Shown here one piece after another: positions 8,839-17,554 of a stretch of DNA of 55,929 nt. How positions within the stretch are numbered: the first letter of the stretch is position 1; every line of letters starts with the position of its first letter. Origin of the DNA: UBA9676 sp035532275 (GTDB lineage: Bacteria; Actinomycetota; Actinomycetes; Streptosporangiales; Streptosporangiaceae); the NCBI GenBank assembly GCA_035532275.1, contig DATKRG010000072.1, forward strand, positions 1-55,929. The letters run 5' to 3'. The notes under the pieces were generated by a model. The model ran no database searches and was not told the origin of the DNA. It worked only from the letters and a program-made list of their open reading frames with translations. The translations under genes were made by a program, and so were the position numbers.

Positions 8839-10563
8839 ATGAGCCGCTACGACGATCCCGAGGGCATGGGCGACTACCCAGAGCCCGGGAGAAGACGTAT
8901 GGGGCCGCTGGGTCGCCGCGACCGCGGCGAGGACACCGGCTCCTGGGGCACCGGCGGGCCAGGGCGCCGCGACCGCGCCTCCGGCCGGGACCCTCAGACG
9001 GGCCCGGGCCGCTCCGGGCGGCAGCGCCGGCCAGAACGCCAGGACCGTCCCGGCCGCCAGGGCCGGCCAGAACGCCAGGGCCGCACCGGCCCGGTGCGCC
9101 GCCACCCCGTGCTGGGCGCGCATCCCGTGCTCGGCCTGGCCGCGATCATCTCCACCGTCCTGGTGGTGGGGGTCTCGCTCATCGCCTACGCCGCCGTGCG
9201 CAACGTCTACGACGGCATCAACCACGAGACCATCACCGCGCAGATGCTCGGCCACCGCCCACCCAAGCTCAACGGCTCGACCAACATCTTGCTGATCGGC
9301 TCCGACTCCCGTGCTGGCACCAAGGGGTACGGCAGCTTCGTGCAGGGATCGCGGTCGGACACCTCGATGCTGCTGCACATCTCGCCCGATCACGCGCACG
9401 CGTACGTGATCAGCTTCCCACGCGACTCCATGGTGCCGGTCTACGGCTGCCTGTCCGACCACCAGGGCCACCCCGGCCAGTCAGCGGCCCCCGGCTCGAC
9501 CGAACGGCTGAACGCGACGTTCTCCGACGGTGGCGCACCGTGCCTGTGGAAGACACTGGAGCAGACCACCCACATCCGCATCGACCACTTCGTCGAGGTC
9601 GGTTTCGGCAGCTTCAAGACCATCGTCAACGACGTCCACGGCATCGACGTCTGCCTGCCGTTCCCCATCCGCAACTGGCGCGCTCATCTGTACCTGTCGG
9701 CCGGGCGCCACAAGGTCTACGGCGCTCAGGCGCTCGCGTTCGTGCGGCTGCGGGAGAACATCGGCGATGGCAGCGACCTGGAGCGCATCCAGCGGCAGCA
9801 GATCTTCCTGGCCTCAGCGATGCAGAAGATCAAGCAGACCAACCTGCTGGGCGACTACAAGGTCCTCGCCGACGCCGCCCATGCCGTCACCACCGACCTC
9901 ACCCTGACCAACATGCTGAGCATCGCCAACGCCATGAAGAGCCTGAACCCCAGTTCGCTCCGGTTCATCACCGTGCCGGTGGTGCCGGACCCGCTGGATC
10001 CCGCGGCCACCGTGGACTGGGCACAACCGCAGGCCGACACCCTGTTCTCCGCGCTCTCCCACGACAACCACATCTACAAGGCCGTGAAGGCGGCCAGAGG
10101 AGCCGGGAAGAAGAAGGGCAAGCCGGCCGCGACGGTCAGTCCATCGCAGGTGCAGCTGGAGGTGCTCAACGGCTCGGGTACCGCCGGCCTGGCGGGCACC
10201 ACAGCCACCGGCCTGTCCGGCCGTGGCTTCAACGTGATCGGGACCGGCGACGCGGCCAACTTCACCTACGCGAACTCGGTCATCCAGTACAGCTCCGCGT
10301 CCCAGATCCCCGAAGTGAACACGCTGAAGAAGGAGGTGCCCGGCGCGCAGGTGCAGAAGGCCTCCGGCCTGCAGGCCGGCACGATCGCTCTGGTGATCGG
10401 CTCGAAGTTCGCCGGCCTGACCGGCGGGAAAGCCAAGAAGGGGCCGTCGGTGGCCACCCTCAACACCAGCAACTACCAGACCATCACGGCCAACCAGAAC
10501 ATCTGCAAGGACAACTCCGCGTTCTCCGGCCCGCTCAGTCCCGTACCGTCGCCGAGCGGCTGA
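8839..10563 (+). CDS. LytR-CpsA-Psr (LCP) family glycopolymer ligase with LytR_C domain
   Basis: LCP proteins transfer lipid-linked glycopolymers to peptidoglycan on the outer face of the membrane. This 574-residue protein has a basic Gly/Arg/Gln-rich cytoplasmic head of about 90 residues, one membrane anchor (HPVLGLAAIISTVLVVGVSL), the LCP catalytic domain (NILLIGSDSR, then SRSDTSMLLHI and VISFPRDSMVPV with the phosphate-binding Asp and Arg residues) and a C-terminal LytR_C domain starting VQLEVLNGSGTAGLAG. ATG 8839 has GAGGAG just upstream; ATG 8797 is an alternative. It converges with and overlaps the GT87-like gene by 29 bp and lies among glycosyltransferases and polyol-phosphate genes, which fits attachment of that product to the wall. 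Confidence 0.9.
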   Translation: MSRYDDPEGMGDYPEPGRRRMGPLGRRDRGEDTGSWGTGGPGRRDRASGRDPQTGPGRSGRQRRPERQDRPGRQGRPERQGRTGPVRRHPVLGAHPVLGLAAIISTVLVVGVSLIAYAAVRNVYDGINHETITAQMLGHRPPKLNGSTNILLIGSDSRAGTKGYGSFVQGSRSDTSMLLHISPDHAHAYVISFPRDSMVPVYGCLSDHQGHPGQSAAPGSTERLNATFSDGGAPCLWKTLEQTTHIRIDHFVEVGFGSFKTIVNDVHGIDVCLPFPIRNWRAHLYLSAGRHKVYGAQALAFVRLRENIGDGSDLERIQRQQIFLASAMQKIKQTNLLGDYKVLADAAHAVTTDLTLTNMLSIANAMKSLNPSSLRFITVPVVPDPLDPAATVDWAQPQADTLFSALSHDNHIYKAVKAARGAGKKKGKPAATVSPSQVQLEVLNGSGTAGLAGTTATGLSGRGFNVIGTGDAANFTYANSVIQYSSASQIPEVNTLKKEVPGAQVQKASGLQAGTIALVIGSKFAGLTGGKAKKGPSVATLNTSNYQTITANQNICKDNSAFSGPLSPVPSPSG

Positions 10564-11857
10564 CCCACGAGCGGATGATCTGCTGGTACGCGGGATCGGC
10601 GGCTGGCCTGGCGGCCGGGCCCGGTCCCGGGCCCGCACGTGCGTCCGCCGCCTGCAGGCCCATCCGTGACACCTCCAGCCAGACCAGCAGGCCGACCGGG
10701 TACACGAAATAGCCGAACCTGGTCGCGGGTGCCAGCACGAACATGGCGGTCAGCGCGATGGCCAGGCGCCAGGCCGCGGCCGGCACCGTGCGCGGCGGGC
10801 GGATCGCCAGGCTCACGATGATGGCCAGCCCGGCCAGCGCGAGCAGGGCCACCGCTACCAGGTGCCCGGCATACCCGGTCTCGGCCAGCAGCCGGCCCGG
10901 CAGTGGGCTCACGGCCTGGGACTTGACGCTGGCCAGGCCGAGCGGGAACGCGATCGTGTTCTGCACCAGCGAGCGGGGCCCGAGGATCGCCACCGGCCCC
11001 ACCGCCGCGGCGACCACCGCCAGCGCGGTCGCGGACATGGTCACCGCCGCCCGGCGGCCGTCCCTGGCCGCGAGCAGCACCGCCGCCACCACCAGGGCCG
11101 GCCAGGCGGTCGCCTTCATGGCCGCGGCGGCGCCAAGCGCCAGCCCGGCCAGCACCAGCCTCGGCCGCCGCCACAGCAGGGCGAGCCCCAGGCACTGGCA
11201 CGCCAGGACCGGGACGTCGGTGCCGCCGACGGTCAGCGAGAACGCGATCACCGGCGAGGCGGTCACCAGCGCGGTCCACCGCACCACGTCCCGGGCCCCG
11301 GCAACGGCCAGCGCCGTCGCGAACACCAGCACGAACACCACGCCGAACCAGATCCGCGGATCGGTGACCGGCGAGAACCCCAGCAGGACCCGCGGAACGC
11401 CGAACGCGGTCATGACCGGGAGGTACGGGTCAAAAACGTTCGGGTTGTGCGCGGCGGCCAGCACGGCGGGCCCCGCGTACGGCGTGCCGCGGTGCAGCAA
11501 CTGCGCGGCCGACTGGTTGATCACCTGGACCTCGGGCTGCTGGAGGTGATCAGCGGCCATCAGCCACATCGGCCCGACCAGTGCCCCGGCCAGGCTGATC
11601 ACCAGCGCCAGGTCCAGCCCCCGGGACTTCCACCCCAGCACGCACATCGCGGCCACCAGGTACGAGCAGCCGGCGAACACCCCCCACAGCCGGTGTGCCT
11701 GGTAGGTCGTGACCAGCGCCATGGTGATCGCGAAAACGGCACAGGCGCTGAAAGCGAAAGTCATCCCCGAACGAGGGATCGCGGCAGGCGACGGCCAGTC
11801 GAACCGGCGTGGTGCCGGGTGGCCCGGCGGCGCCTGCTTCAGCATGAGCATCGGCAT
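10535..11857 (-). CDS. Polytopic glycosyltransferase, DUF2029/GT87-like
   Basis: A 440-residue integral membrane protein. ATG 11857 has GGAGG four bases upstream, so the longer frame from 11917 is unlikely. About 11-12 hydrophobic helices are visible. The first external loop carries NQSAAQLLHRGTPY and FDPYLPVMTAFGVPRVLLG, a pattern seen in the polyprenyl-phosphate-mannose-dependent alpha-mannosyltransferases of actinobacteria (DUF2029/GT87). The C-terminus is Pro/Ala-rich and cytoplasmic. Its 3' end overlaps the LCP gene tail to tail. The likely role is adding sugars to a lipid-linked glycan outside the membrane; donor and acceptor are unknown. Confidence 0.7.
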   Translation of the reverse strand: MPMLMLKQAPPGHPAPRRFDWPSPAAIPRSGMTFAFSACAVFAITMALVTTYQAHRLWGVFAGCSYLVAAMCVLGWKSRGLDLALVISLAGALVGPMWLMAADHLQQPEVQVINQSAAQLLHRGTPYAGPAVLAAAHNPNVFDPYLPVMTAFGVPRVLLGFSPVTDPRIWFGVVFVLVFATALAVAGARDVVRWTALVTASPVIAFSLTVGGTDVPVLACQCLGLALLWRRPRLVLAGLALGAAAAMKATAWPALVVAAVLLAARDGRRAAVTMSATALAVVAAAVGPVAILGPRSLVQNTIAFPLGLASVKSQAVSPLPGRLLAETGYAGHLVAVALLALAGLAIIVSLAIRPPRTVPAAAWRLAIALTAMFVLAPATRFGYFVYPVGLLVWLEVSRMGLQAADARAGPGPGPAARPAADPAYQQIIRSWVSRSATVRD

Positions 11858-11998
11858 GCACCCTCCACTGAGGGCGATCCTAACCTCCAGCTTTTTTCCA
11901 GCCTGACGACGCCCCACCGGTGATCATCCTGGGTGATAACCAGGCCCGGATACCGGGCACCGCGGGCCCCCTCAGCGGGCACCTTCCCCCGCCGCGGG

Positions 11999-12856
11999 TC
12001 AGATAACCGGGGGACGGCCTGCCCGGGTCATCCGCCAGGCGGTGCGCGCGGACACCGGCCGCCGCCAGCCGGGATCCATCCGCCAGCCCTGCCCGAAACC
12101 GGTCAGCCAGGCGCGGACAGCGGCCGGCGAGCGCTCCCGCAGCACGGTCAGGCCGAACCAGTTGAGCAGGTAGATGGCAGCCAGCGGCCAGGGCAGATTC
12201 CGCCGGGCCAGCAGCACCCGGTTCCGCCCGTCCAGCCGGTAGAAGGTGGCGTGCCGGGCGTTCGGCAGCGCATGGTGGCACATCTGAGCTGCGGCGTCGT
12301 ACTCCAGCCGGTACCCCTGGCCGATCAGCCGCCACGCCAGGTCGGTCTCCTCGTGCGCGTAGAAGAACGCCTCAGGCAGCCCGCCCGCCTCCAGGTACGC
12401 CGCCCGCCGGATGGCGCAGGCGCCGCCGGCGAACGTGGTCACCGGCGAGGAGCGCTCTGGATCGCCGGCCCGCAGCCGGGGCACATGCCAGCGGGCTCCC
12501 GGTCCGCCGTCCGGGTCCACGACCCGGAACGAGATAACCGCAAGACCGGGGTCAGCGGCAAAACGGCTGGCGATATACGGCCCCAGCTGAGGATCGGGGA
12601 ACCAGCCGTCGTCGTCGAGGAAGAGCACCACGTCCCCGGCGCACTCCTGGACCCCGGCGTTGCGCCCGCCGGCCACACCAAGATTTTGCGGAAGTTTGAC
12701 CACTTGGACACCGGGCGGCGCCGGCGGCACGTCGGCGCCGTTCCCCACGACGACCACTTCCAGGCCGTCCCCCTCCTGCGCCAGCGCACTGCCGACCGCC
12801 CGCTCCAGCTCGGCAGGCCGGTCCCCCATAGTCAAGATCACGCAGGACAGCTTCAC
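11999..12856 (-). CDS. Family 2 glycosyltransferase
   Basis: A 285-residue GT-A fold enzyme. GTG 12856 is chosen: ACGGAG lies six bases upstream, and it overlaps the stop of the preceding gene as GTGA, which implies translational coupling. Visible elements are KLSCVILTMGDRP (nucleotide-binding strand), VVGNGADV, LGVAGGRNAGV, the metal-binding VVLFLDDDGWF and the late acidic motif FYAHEETDLAWRL. A short C-terminal hydrophobic stretch (LAAIYLLNWFGLTVL) could associate with the membrane. The sugar transferred is unknown. It is the last gene of the dehydrogenase, CDP-alcohol transferase, glycosyltransferase operon. Confidence 0.88.
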   Translation of the reverse strand: MKLSCVILTMGDRPAELERAVGSALAQEGDGLEVVVVGNGADVPPAPPGVQVVKLPQNLGVAGGRNAGVQECAGDVVLFLDDDGWFPDPQLGPYIASRFAADPGLAVISFRVVDPDGGPGARWHVPRLRAGDPERSSPVTTFAGGACAIRRAAYLEAGGLPEAFFYAHEETDLAWRLIGQGYRLEYDAAAQMCHHALPNARHATFYRLDGRNRVLLARRNLPWPLAAIYLLNWFGLTVLRERSPAAVRAWLTGFGQGWRMDPGWRRPVSARTAWRMTRAGRPPVI

Positions 12857-13626
12857 CGCAGTCTCCGTGACCCGAGGATCGCGACCAGGTGCGCGATCAC
12901 CATGAGGCCAGCGATGACCAGGCAGGCCAGCATGAGGAAGCGGGTCGCCGTCAGGCCGCCGGCGGCCGCGTCGATGATCGCCGCGATCAGGATCAGCAGC
13001 GACAGCTCGACCGCCTGGATCACCCGGTGGACGCGCAGCGCGGCGGCGAGCCGCCGCGCTGCTGCCAGGCCGGCCCCCCGCGGGGCCAGCGCGGTGTCGC
13101 CGTGGGACCCGGCCAGGCCCGCCTTGGCCCTGGCCACGATCACGTTGTCGGTCTCGGCCTTGACCAGCATCGCCAGCAGGGCCGCCGCCAGCCCGGCGGT
13201 CACGTACCCGCCAGCGACGCTGAGATGCCCCTGCGCGCGGAACCCCAGCCCGGCCAGCAGGGCGGCCTCGCCCAGGTAGTGCCCGATCCCGTCCAGGTAC
13301 ACCCCGGCGGCCGAGGTCTTGCCGCTCCACCGCGCCAGCTCCCCGTCCGAGCAGTCCAGCAGCAGGTAGGCCTGGATCAGCACAGCGGCGGCGATGGCCG
13401 ACCAGAGCCCGCCGAGCGCGACGACCACACCCGCGGCCACCCCGCACACGACGAAGCCGGCCGTGACCATGTTCGGCGACAGGCCCAGCCGGGCGAAGAC
13501 CCAGGTCGCGTGTGGCGATAGCCGGCGCATGTAGAGGCGGCCAGCCCAGTGTTCATCGTTCAGCCGCGAAATTACTTCGGGGGGCTGGCCGGTGGCCTTC
13601 AGCTCAGCCAGCGACGGTCCGGACAT
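12853..13626 (-). CDS. CDP-alcohol phosphatidyltransferase family protein with variant active site
   Basis: A 257-residue membrane enzyme with about six hydrophobic helices. The family motif D-x2-D-G-x2-A-R-x8-G-x3-D-x3-D appears as D91, D94, G95, A98, R99, G108, D112, but the last position is His116 (GVYLDGIGHYLGE). In characterised members that final Asp is the proposed catalytic base, so the change is notable. These enzymes join a CDP-linked alcohol to a second alcohol with release of CMP. The gene overlaps the upstream dehydrogenase by 23 bp and the downstream GT2 by 4 bp. Two cytidylyltransferase-like genes lie nearby and may supply its CDP substrate. Confidence 0.85.
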   Translation of the reverse strand: MSGPSLAELKATGQPPEVISRLNDEHWAGRLYMRRLSPHATWVFARLGLSPNMVTAGFVVCGVAAGVVVALGGLWSAIAAAVLIQAYLLLDCSDGELARWSGKTSAAGVYLDGIGHYLGEAALLAGLGFRAQGHLSVAGGYVTAGLAAALLAMLVKAETDNVIVARAKAGLAGSHGDTALAPRGAGLAAARRLAAALRVHRVIQAVELSLLILIAAIIDAAAGGLTATRFLMLACLVIAGLMVIAHLVAILGSRRLR

Positions 13627-14659
13627 ACTCCTCCACTCGCGCCCCCGCCTCAGCCTCGGTCAGCCCGAGACGCTCCAGGATCGTGTAGCGGCCGGGGCGG
13701 GTGCCGGGGGCGCACACCACCGCCTTGGTGAAGTCCGCCGCCGACAGCCCCAGCTCGGCCGGGGAACGCGGAAGATTGTGCCGCGCCAGGCACGCCGACA
13801 CAAGATCGGCCTGCCTGGCGTCCTCGCGCAGGTAGGCGCAGAACAGCGCGCCCAGCCCGGCCAGCTCCCCGTGCGTGCCCGCGCCCGGGAACAGCTGGTC
13901 GATGGCGTGCAGGATCTCGTGGTCGCCGCCGCTGCACGGGCGGCTGGAACCGGCCACCGTCATCGCCATCCCGGACAGGATGAGCGCCTCGGCCAGCACC
14001 GTGAGGAACTCGTCGGACTCGATGCCGCCCGGCTGGTGCAGCACCGCCTGCGCGGCCGTGCGGGCCAGGGTGACCGCCAGCCCGTCGATCCGCTCGCCAG
14101 CGTCCGCCACCGCGAGCTCCCAGTCGGCGATGGCCGACAGGTTGCTGACCGCGTCCCCGATCCCGGCCCGGACCAGCCGGGCGGGCGCGGCGTGCACGCT
14201 GTCCAGGTCCACCATCACCGCCACTGGCGGCGCCACCCCGTAGGAGCCCTTGCCCGACTCGTGCTCCAGCGAGCTGACCGGGGAGGCGATGCCGTCGTGG
14301 GACAGGTTCGTGGCGACCGACACCATCGGGATGCCGGCCATGCTGGCGGCGAACTTGGTGACGTCGATGGTCCTGCCGCCGCCGATCCCGGCCACTGCCT
14401 CGTACGAGCCCGCCCGCAGCCGCTTGCCGAGGCTGACCGCGGTGTCCACGGTGGCGTCCTCCACCCGGAACACCTCGGCCTCGCCGATGTCCAGCCGGGC
14501 CGCGATGCCGTCACCGTGCTCACCGGGCCCGACCGCGACGGCGACCCTGCCTTGCGTCGCGATCCTGCGGTCTGCCAGCAGCGTCCCGAGGTCGGCGATC
14601 GCGCCCCGCCGCACGTCCACGGCGAGCGGCGCGGGCAGCAGCCGGGCCAGCAGCGGCAC
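13604..14659 (-). CDS. sn-glycerol-1-phosphate dehydrogenase homologue (AraM/EgsA type)
   Basis: A 351-residue member of the iron/zinc alcohol dehydrogenase superfamily. NAD-binding signatures are GIGGGRTIDVTKFAA and PMVSVATNLSHDGIASP. Metal ligands expected from AraM/EgsA align as D169 (RAGIGDAVSN), H247 (GGDHEILH) and H263 (GTHGELAGLG). Known relatives reduce dihydroxyacetone phosphate to sn-glycerol-1-phosphate, the archaeal lipid stereoisomer, which is rare in bacteria outside Bacillus. Start is GTG 14659 with AGGAGG three bases upstream. It heads an operon with the CDP-alcohol transferase and GT2. Another polyol-phosphate substrate is possible. Confidence 0.82.
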   Translation of the reverse strand: MPLLARLLPAPLAVDVRRGAIADLGTLLADRRIATQGRVAVAVGPGEHGDGIAARLDIGEAEVFRVEDATVDTAVSLGKRLRAGSYEAVAGIGGGRTIDVTKFAASMAGIPMVSVATNLSHDGIASPVSSLEHESGKGSYGVAPPVAVMVDLDSVHAAPARLVRAGIGDAVSNLSAIADWELAVADAGERIDGLAVTLARTAAQAVLHQPGGIESDEFLTVLAEALILSGMAMTVAGSSRPCSGGDHEILHAIDQLFPGAGTHGELAGLGALFCAYLREDARQADLVSACLARHNLPRSPAELGLSAADFTKAVVCAPGTRPGRYTILERLGLTEAEAGARVEEYVRTVAG

Positions 14660-14778
14660 GGGCCTCCTCCCTCATGGTGAGTGGGGGCTCCCCGGGAAGC
14701 CCAGCAGCGGATCACGGCAATCGGCGGGGATGACCCGGGTTTGTTCCCCTCGCGTTAGCCAGCGCGTCATCCGCGAGA

Positions 14779-15513
14779 CTAGCAGTGGGCGGCTATCTGG
14801 CGTGCCCGGCGGAGATCGTCGTGGTTGTCCACTTCGACCCAGTCGACCGCCCCGATCGGCGCCACCGCGATCTCCCCGCCCCGGTCGGCGAGCTCCTGGT
14901 AACCGTCCTCGTAGTACAGGCCCGGGTCGCGCCGCCAGGTGGCCTCCAGCGCGTCCGCGAGCGGCCCGGCCGCCTCCGCGCCGATGAGGGTGGCCCCGAT
15001 GTACTCCCCGTGCGCGAGCGCCGGATCCATCTGCTTGGTGATCCTCACCAGCAGGCCCCGCTCGTCCAGCACGACCTTCATCTCCTCCTCGGCGAGCGGC
15101 TTGACATCGTCGACGGCGAGGACCACCCCGGCCATCTCGCGGGCCGCGAGCAGCGTCTTCTCCACGCTCACCGGATGCACCGTGTCGCCGTTGACCAGCA
15201 GCGCGCCGTGCCGCAGGTACTCGCGCGCCAGCCACAGCGAGTAGGCGTTGTTCCATTCGGAGGCACGGTCGTTGTGCACGAGCGTGAGCGTCACGCCGTG
15301 TGCCCGCTCCAGGGCCGGCGCCCGGTCCGCGATCACTTCCGCGGCGTGCCCGACCACGACGGCCACATCGGTGAGCCCCACCGCGGCCAGGTTGCGCAGG
15401 GCGATGTCGAGGATGGTGGTCTCGCCGGCGACCGGCAGCAGCGCTTTGGGCAGCGCGTCGGTATCGGGGCGCAGGCGGCGCCCGGCGCCGGCGGCCAGCA
15501 CGAGCCCGATCAC
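14779..15513 (-). CDS. Sugar-phosphate/phosphocholine-type nucleotidyltransferase (LicC-like)
   Basis: A 244-residue NTP transferase. GTG 15513 has GGGAGGAGG seven bases upstream. The N-terminus VIGLVLAAGAGRRLRP followed by LPKALLPVAG is the nucleotide-binding loop and conserved Lys of the family. GALLVNGDTVHP supplies the metal-binding Asp and AVDWVEVDNHDDL the C-terminal Asp cluster, as in LicC-type cytidylyltransferases. It probably activates a phosphorylated alcohol or sugar as a CDP (or other NDP) derivative. The dehydrogenase gene follows 120 bp downstream on the same strand, so the product may be the dehydrogenase-derived polyol phosphate. The substrate is inferred from context only. 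Confidence 0.78.
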   Translation of the reverse strand: MIGLVLAAGAGRRLRPDTDALPKALLPVAGETTILDIALRNLAAVGLTDVAVVVGHAAEVIADRAPALERAHGVTLTLVHNDRASEWNNAYSLWLAREYLRHGALLVNGDTVHPVSVEKTLLAAREMAGVVLAVDDVKPLAEEEMKVVLDERGLLVRITKQMDPALAHGEYIGATLIGAEAAGPLADALEATWRRDPGLYYEDGYQELADRGGEIAVAPIGAVDWVEVDNHDDLRRARQIAAHC

Positions 15514-15673
15514 CAGCGGGCCTCCTCCCAGGATCCGGCCGGGCGGCCCTGGCCGGCACAAGAGCCACCCAAGATACGCGGTCCATGCCAGCCAGGCCAG
15601 CGCGGCCCTGCCCAGCACGGCCCGGCCTAACACGGCCCGGCCCGGTACGGGGCGGCCCGGTAGAGTCCGGCCT

Positions 15674-16396
15674 ATGCGGACGGTCGCGGTCGTGCTGGCG
15701 GGCGGCACCGGGGAGAGGTTCGGCACGCCAGGCCCCAAGCAGCTGCTTCCGCTGGCTGGCCGGCCGATGATCGAGTACTCGGTCGCCGCCTTCGAGCAGG
15801 CACCTGGCATCGACTCGATCCTCGTCGTGATGGTGGCCGGGTACCGGCAGCAGGTGAGCGACCTGCTTGGCGGCAGGTACCGCAAGGTCGGCGCCATCAT
15901 CGATGGCGGGCCTGCCCGGACCGACTCCACCCGGCGCGCCATCGCTGAACTGGCTGACGGCGACCGTGGTGACGGCGGCCGTGGTGACGGCGACCGTGAC
16001 GTCCTGTTCCACGACGCGGCCCGGCCGCTGGTCAGCCAGCAGACCATCGCCGGCTGTGTCGCGGCGCTGGCCGAGCACCGGGCGGTCGGGGTGGCCGTCC
16101 CCTCCTCTGACACGGTCGCGGTGGTCAGCGACGGGGTGATGACGGCGATCCCCCGCCGGGACAGCCTGGTCCGCTGCCAGACCCCGCAGGGGTTCCGGCT
16201 GTCGGTGATCCGCCGCGCTTACGAGCTCGCCGCTGCGGACCCCGGTTTCGGCGACCTGCCGGCCACCGATGACTGCGGGATCGTGCTGCACTACCTGCCG
16301 GACGTGCCAGTGCATGTCGTGCCGGGCAGTGAGCGCAACATCAAGATCACCTACCCCCGGGACCTGGCCATCGCCGAGGCCCTGCTGCGTGAGTGA
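15674..16396 (+). CDS. IspD/TarI-type cytidylyltransferase
   Basis: A 240-residue enzyme transferring CMP from CTP to a polyol phosphate. Visible motifs are VVLAGGTGERFGTPGPKQLL (CTP loop), GPARTDSTRRAI, VLFHDAARPLV and TPQGFRLSVI, all as in IspD (methylerythritol phosphate cytidylyltransferase) and its relatives TarI/Bcs1 (ribitol-5-phosphate). An internal GDRGDGGRGDGDRD repeat (about 15956-15999) expands a surface loop. No ispF or carD gene adjoins, while glycopolymer genes do, so a role in polyol-phosphate activation is as likely as isoprenoid synthesis. The start ATG 15674 lacks a strong ribosome site. The upstream 70 bp consist of degenerate ACGGCCCGGCC repeats. Confidence 0.78.
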   Translation: MRTVAVVLAGGTGERFGTPGPKQLLPLAGRPMIEYSVAAFEQAPGIDSILVVMVAGYRQQVSDLLGGRYRKVGAIIDGGPARTDSTRRAIAELADGDRGDGGRGDGDRDVLFHDAARPLVSQQTIAGCVAALAEHRAVGVAVPSSDTVAVVSDGVMTAIPRRDSLVRCQTPQGFRLSVIRRAYELAAADPGFGDLPATDDCGIVLHYLPDVPVHVVPGSERNIKITYPRDLAIAEALLRE

Positions 16397-16405
16397 GCGC
16401 CGGGG

Positions 16406-17554
16406 TCAGGAGCGGCGCTGACGGCGCCGGGCGGCGCCGGGGATAAGGCTGCGCGGGCTGGTGAGGAAGCCCAGGCCCCAGGCCATGTGCATGGTGGCCA
16501 GCGCGGCCGGGAGCCTGGCCAGGGCCGGCCGCGCCAGCGAGCGGGCGGCGGCCAGGGTGACCGTCAGGACCCCGGCGAGGTAGGCCGCTGGCACCACGAG
16601 CCCCAGCGTCAGCAGCTCCAGCGCTGGCCAGGGCCCGAAGACCCCGCCAGCCAGCCCCACCAGGCCGGCCGCAACGCCGGCGGTTATCGCGAGCGCCGCC
16701 GCTGGCGCCGCGAGATAGCGCAGGTTGACCGTGCCCGCGTGCTGGCGCGCGACCACCCGGCGCCAGCGCCCGTAATGGAAGTACTGCCGGGCCAGCGCCG
16801 CCACGGTGGCCCGCGGGCGGTAGGTGACGCGCAGCTTGGGCTCGAACCAGATCAGCCCGCCGGCCTGGCGGATCCGGTGGTTCATCTCCCAGTCCTCGGC
16901 GACCTGGTAGCACTCGTCGTAGCCGCCCACCTGCTCCAGCGTGTACCGCCGGTACACACCCAGGTAGACGCTGTCGGCGGGGCCGGCCCGGCCGCCGGTG
17001 TGGAAACGGGCCGCGCCCACCCCGGCGGCGGAGGTCATCGCCCAGGCCACCGCCTGCTGGAACGGGGTCACCCCCTCGGCGGCCATGATGCCGCCGACGT
17101 CGTCCGCCCCGGTCTCCTGCAGGGTCCGCACAGCCCGCAGCAGGTACCCGGGCGGGAGCAGCGCGTGCCCGTCCACCCTGGCCACGATCGGATGGCGGGA
17201 CGCCTTGATCGCCAGGTTGTTCGCGGCCGGAATGGCCCCGCTGGGATTGGCGACCACGGTGACCCGCGGATCGTCGGCCGCCAGGCGCTTGGCTATCCCC
17301 AGGGTGGCATCGCGCGAGGGGCCCACCGCGAGCACCACCTCGATCCCGGCCGGGTACTCCTGGGCGAGAACCTGCCCGACCGCGTCGGCCAGATGACGCT
17401 CCTCGTTGCGAACGGGCATGATCACCGAAATCGGGGTACGGGTGGTGATAGCGGGCCGTTCGGGCAGGCCAGGCACTCCGGGCAGCCCCGACGTGGCTGC
17501 TGCCCGGATGGTGTCATTAATCACGGATTTACCGTATCGCGGTACGCCGTTCAT
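16406..17554 (-). CDS. Family 2 glycosyltransferase with C-terminal membrane helices
   Basis: About 382 residues. After a poorly conserved head, TPISVIMPVRNEERHLADAV starts a GT-A domain; VVANPSGAIPAANNLAI, VARVDGHALLPPGYL (DxG metal motif) and YQVAEDWEMNHRIRQAGG (late acidic motif) follow. Residues about 290-370 form three or four membrane helices. The arrangement resembles ExoA/succinoglycan-type and dolichol-phosphate-mannose-synthase-like enzymes working on lipid acceptors. Start is uncertain: ATG 17590 and ATG 17554 lack ribosome sites, and GTG codons near 17490 are possible. It runs toward and nearly meets the IspD-like gene (10 bp apart), closing the glycopolymer locus. Confidence 0.85.
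   Translation of the reverse strand: MNGVPRYGKSVINDTIRAAATSGLPGVPGLPERPAITTRTPISVIMPVRNEERHLADAVGQVLAQEYPAGIEVVLAVGPSRDATLGIAKRLAADDPRVTVVANPSGAIPAANNLAIKASRHPIVARVDGHALLPPGYLLRAVRTLQETGADDVGGIMAAEGVTPFQQAVAWAMTSAAGVGAARFHTGGRAGPADSVYLGVYRRYTLEQVGGYDECYQVAEDWEMNHRIRQAGGLIWFEPKLRVTYRPRATVAALARQYFHYGRWRRVVARQHAGTVNLRYLAAPAAALAITAGVAAGLVGLAGGVFGPWPALELLTLGLVVPAAYLAGVLTVTLAAARSLARPALARLPAALATMHMAWGLGFLTSPRSLIPGAARRRQRRS

Noticed and set aside
15600..15673. Degenerate ACGGCCCGGCC repeats before the IspD-like gene as a regulatory array
   Set aside because: The units are irregular and could be plain GC-rich drift; no dyad or box-like element stands out.
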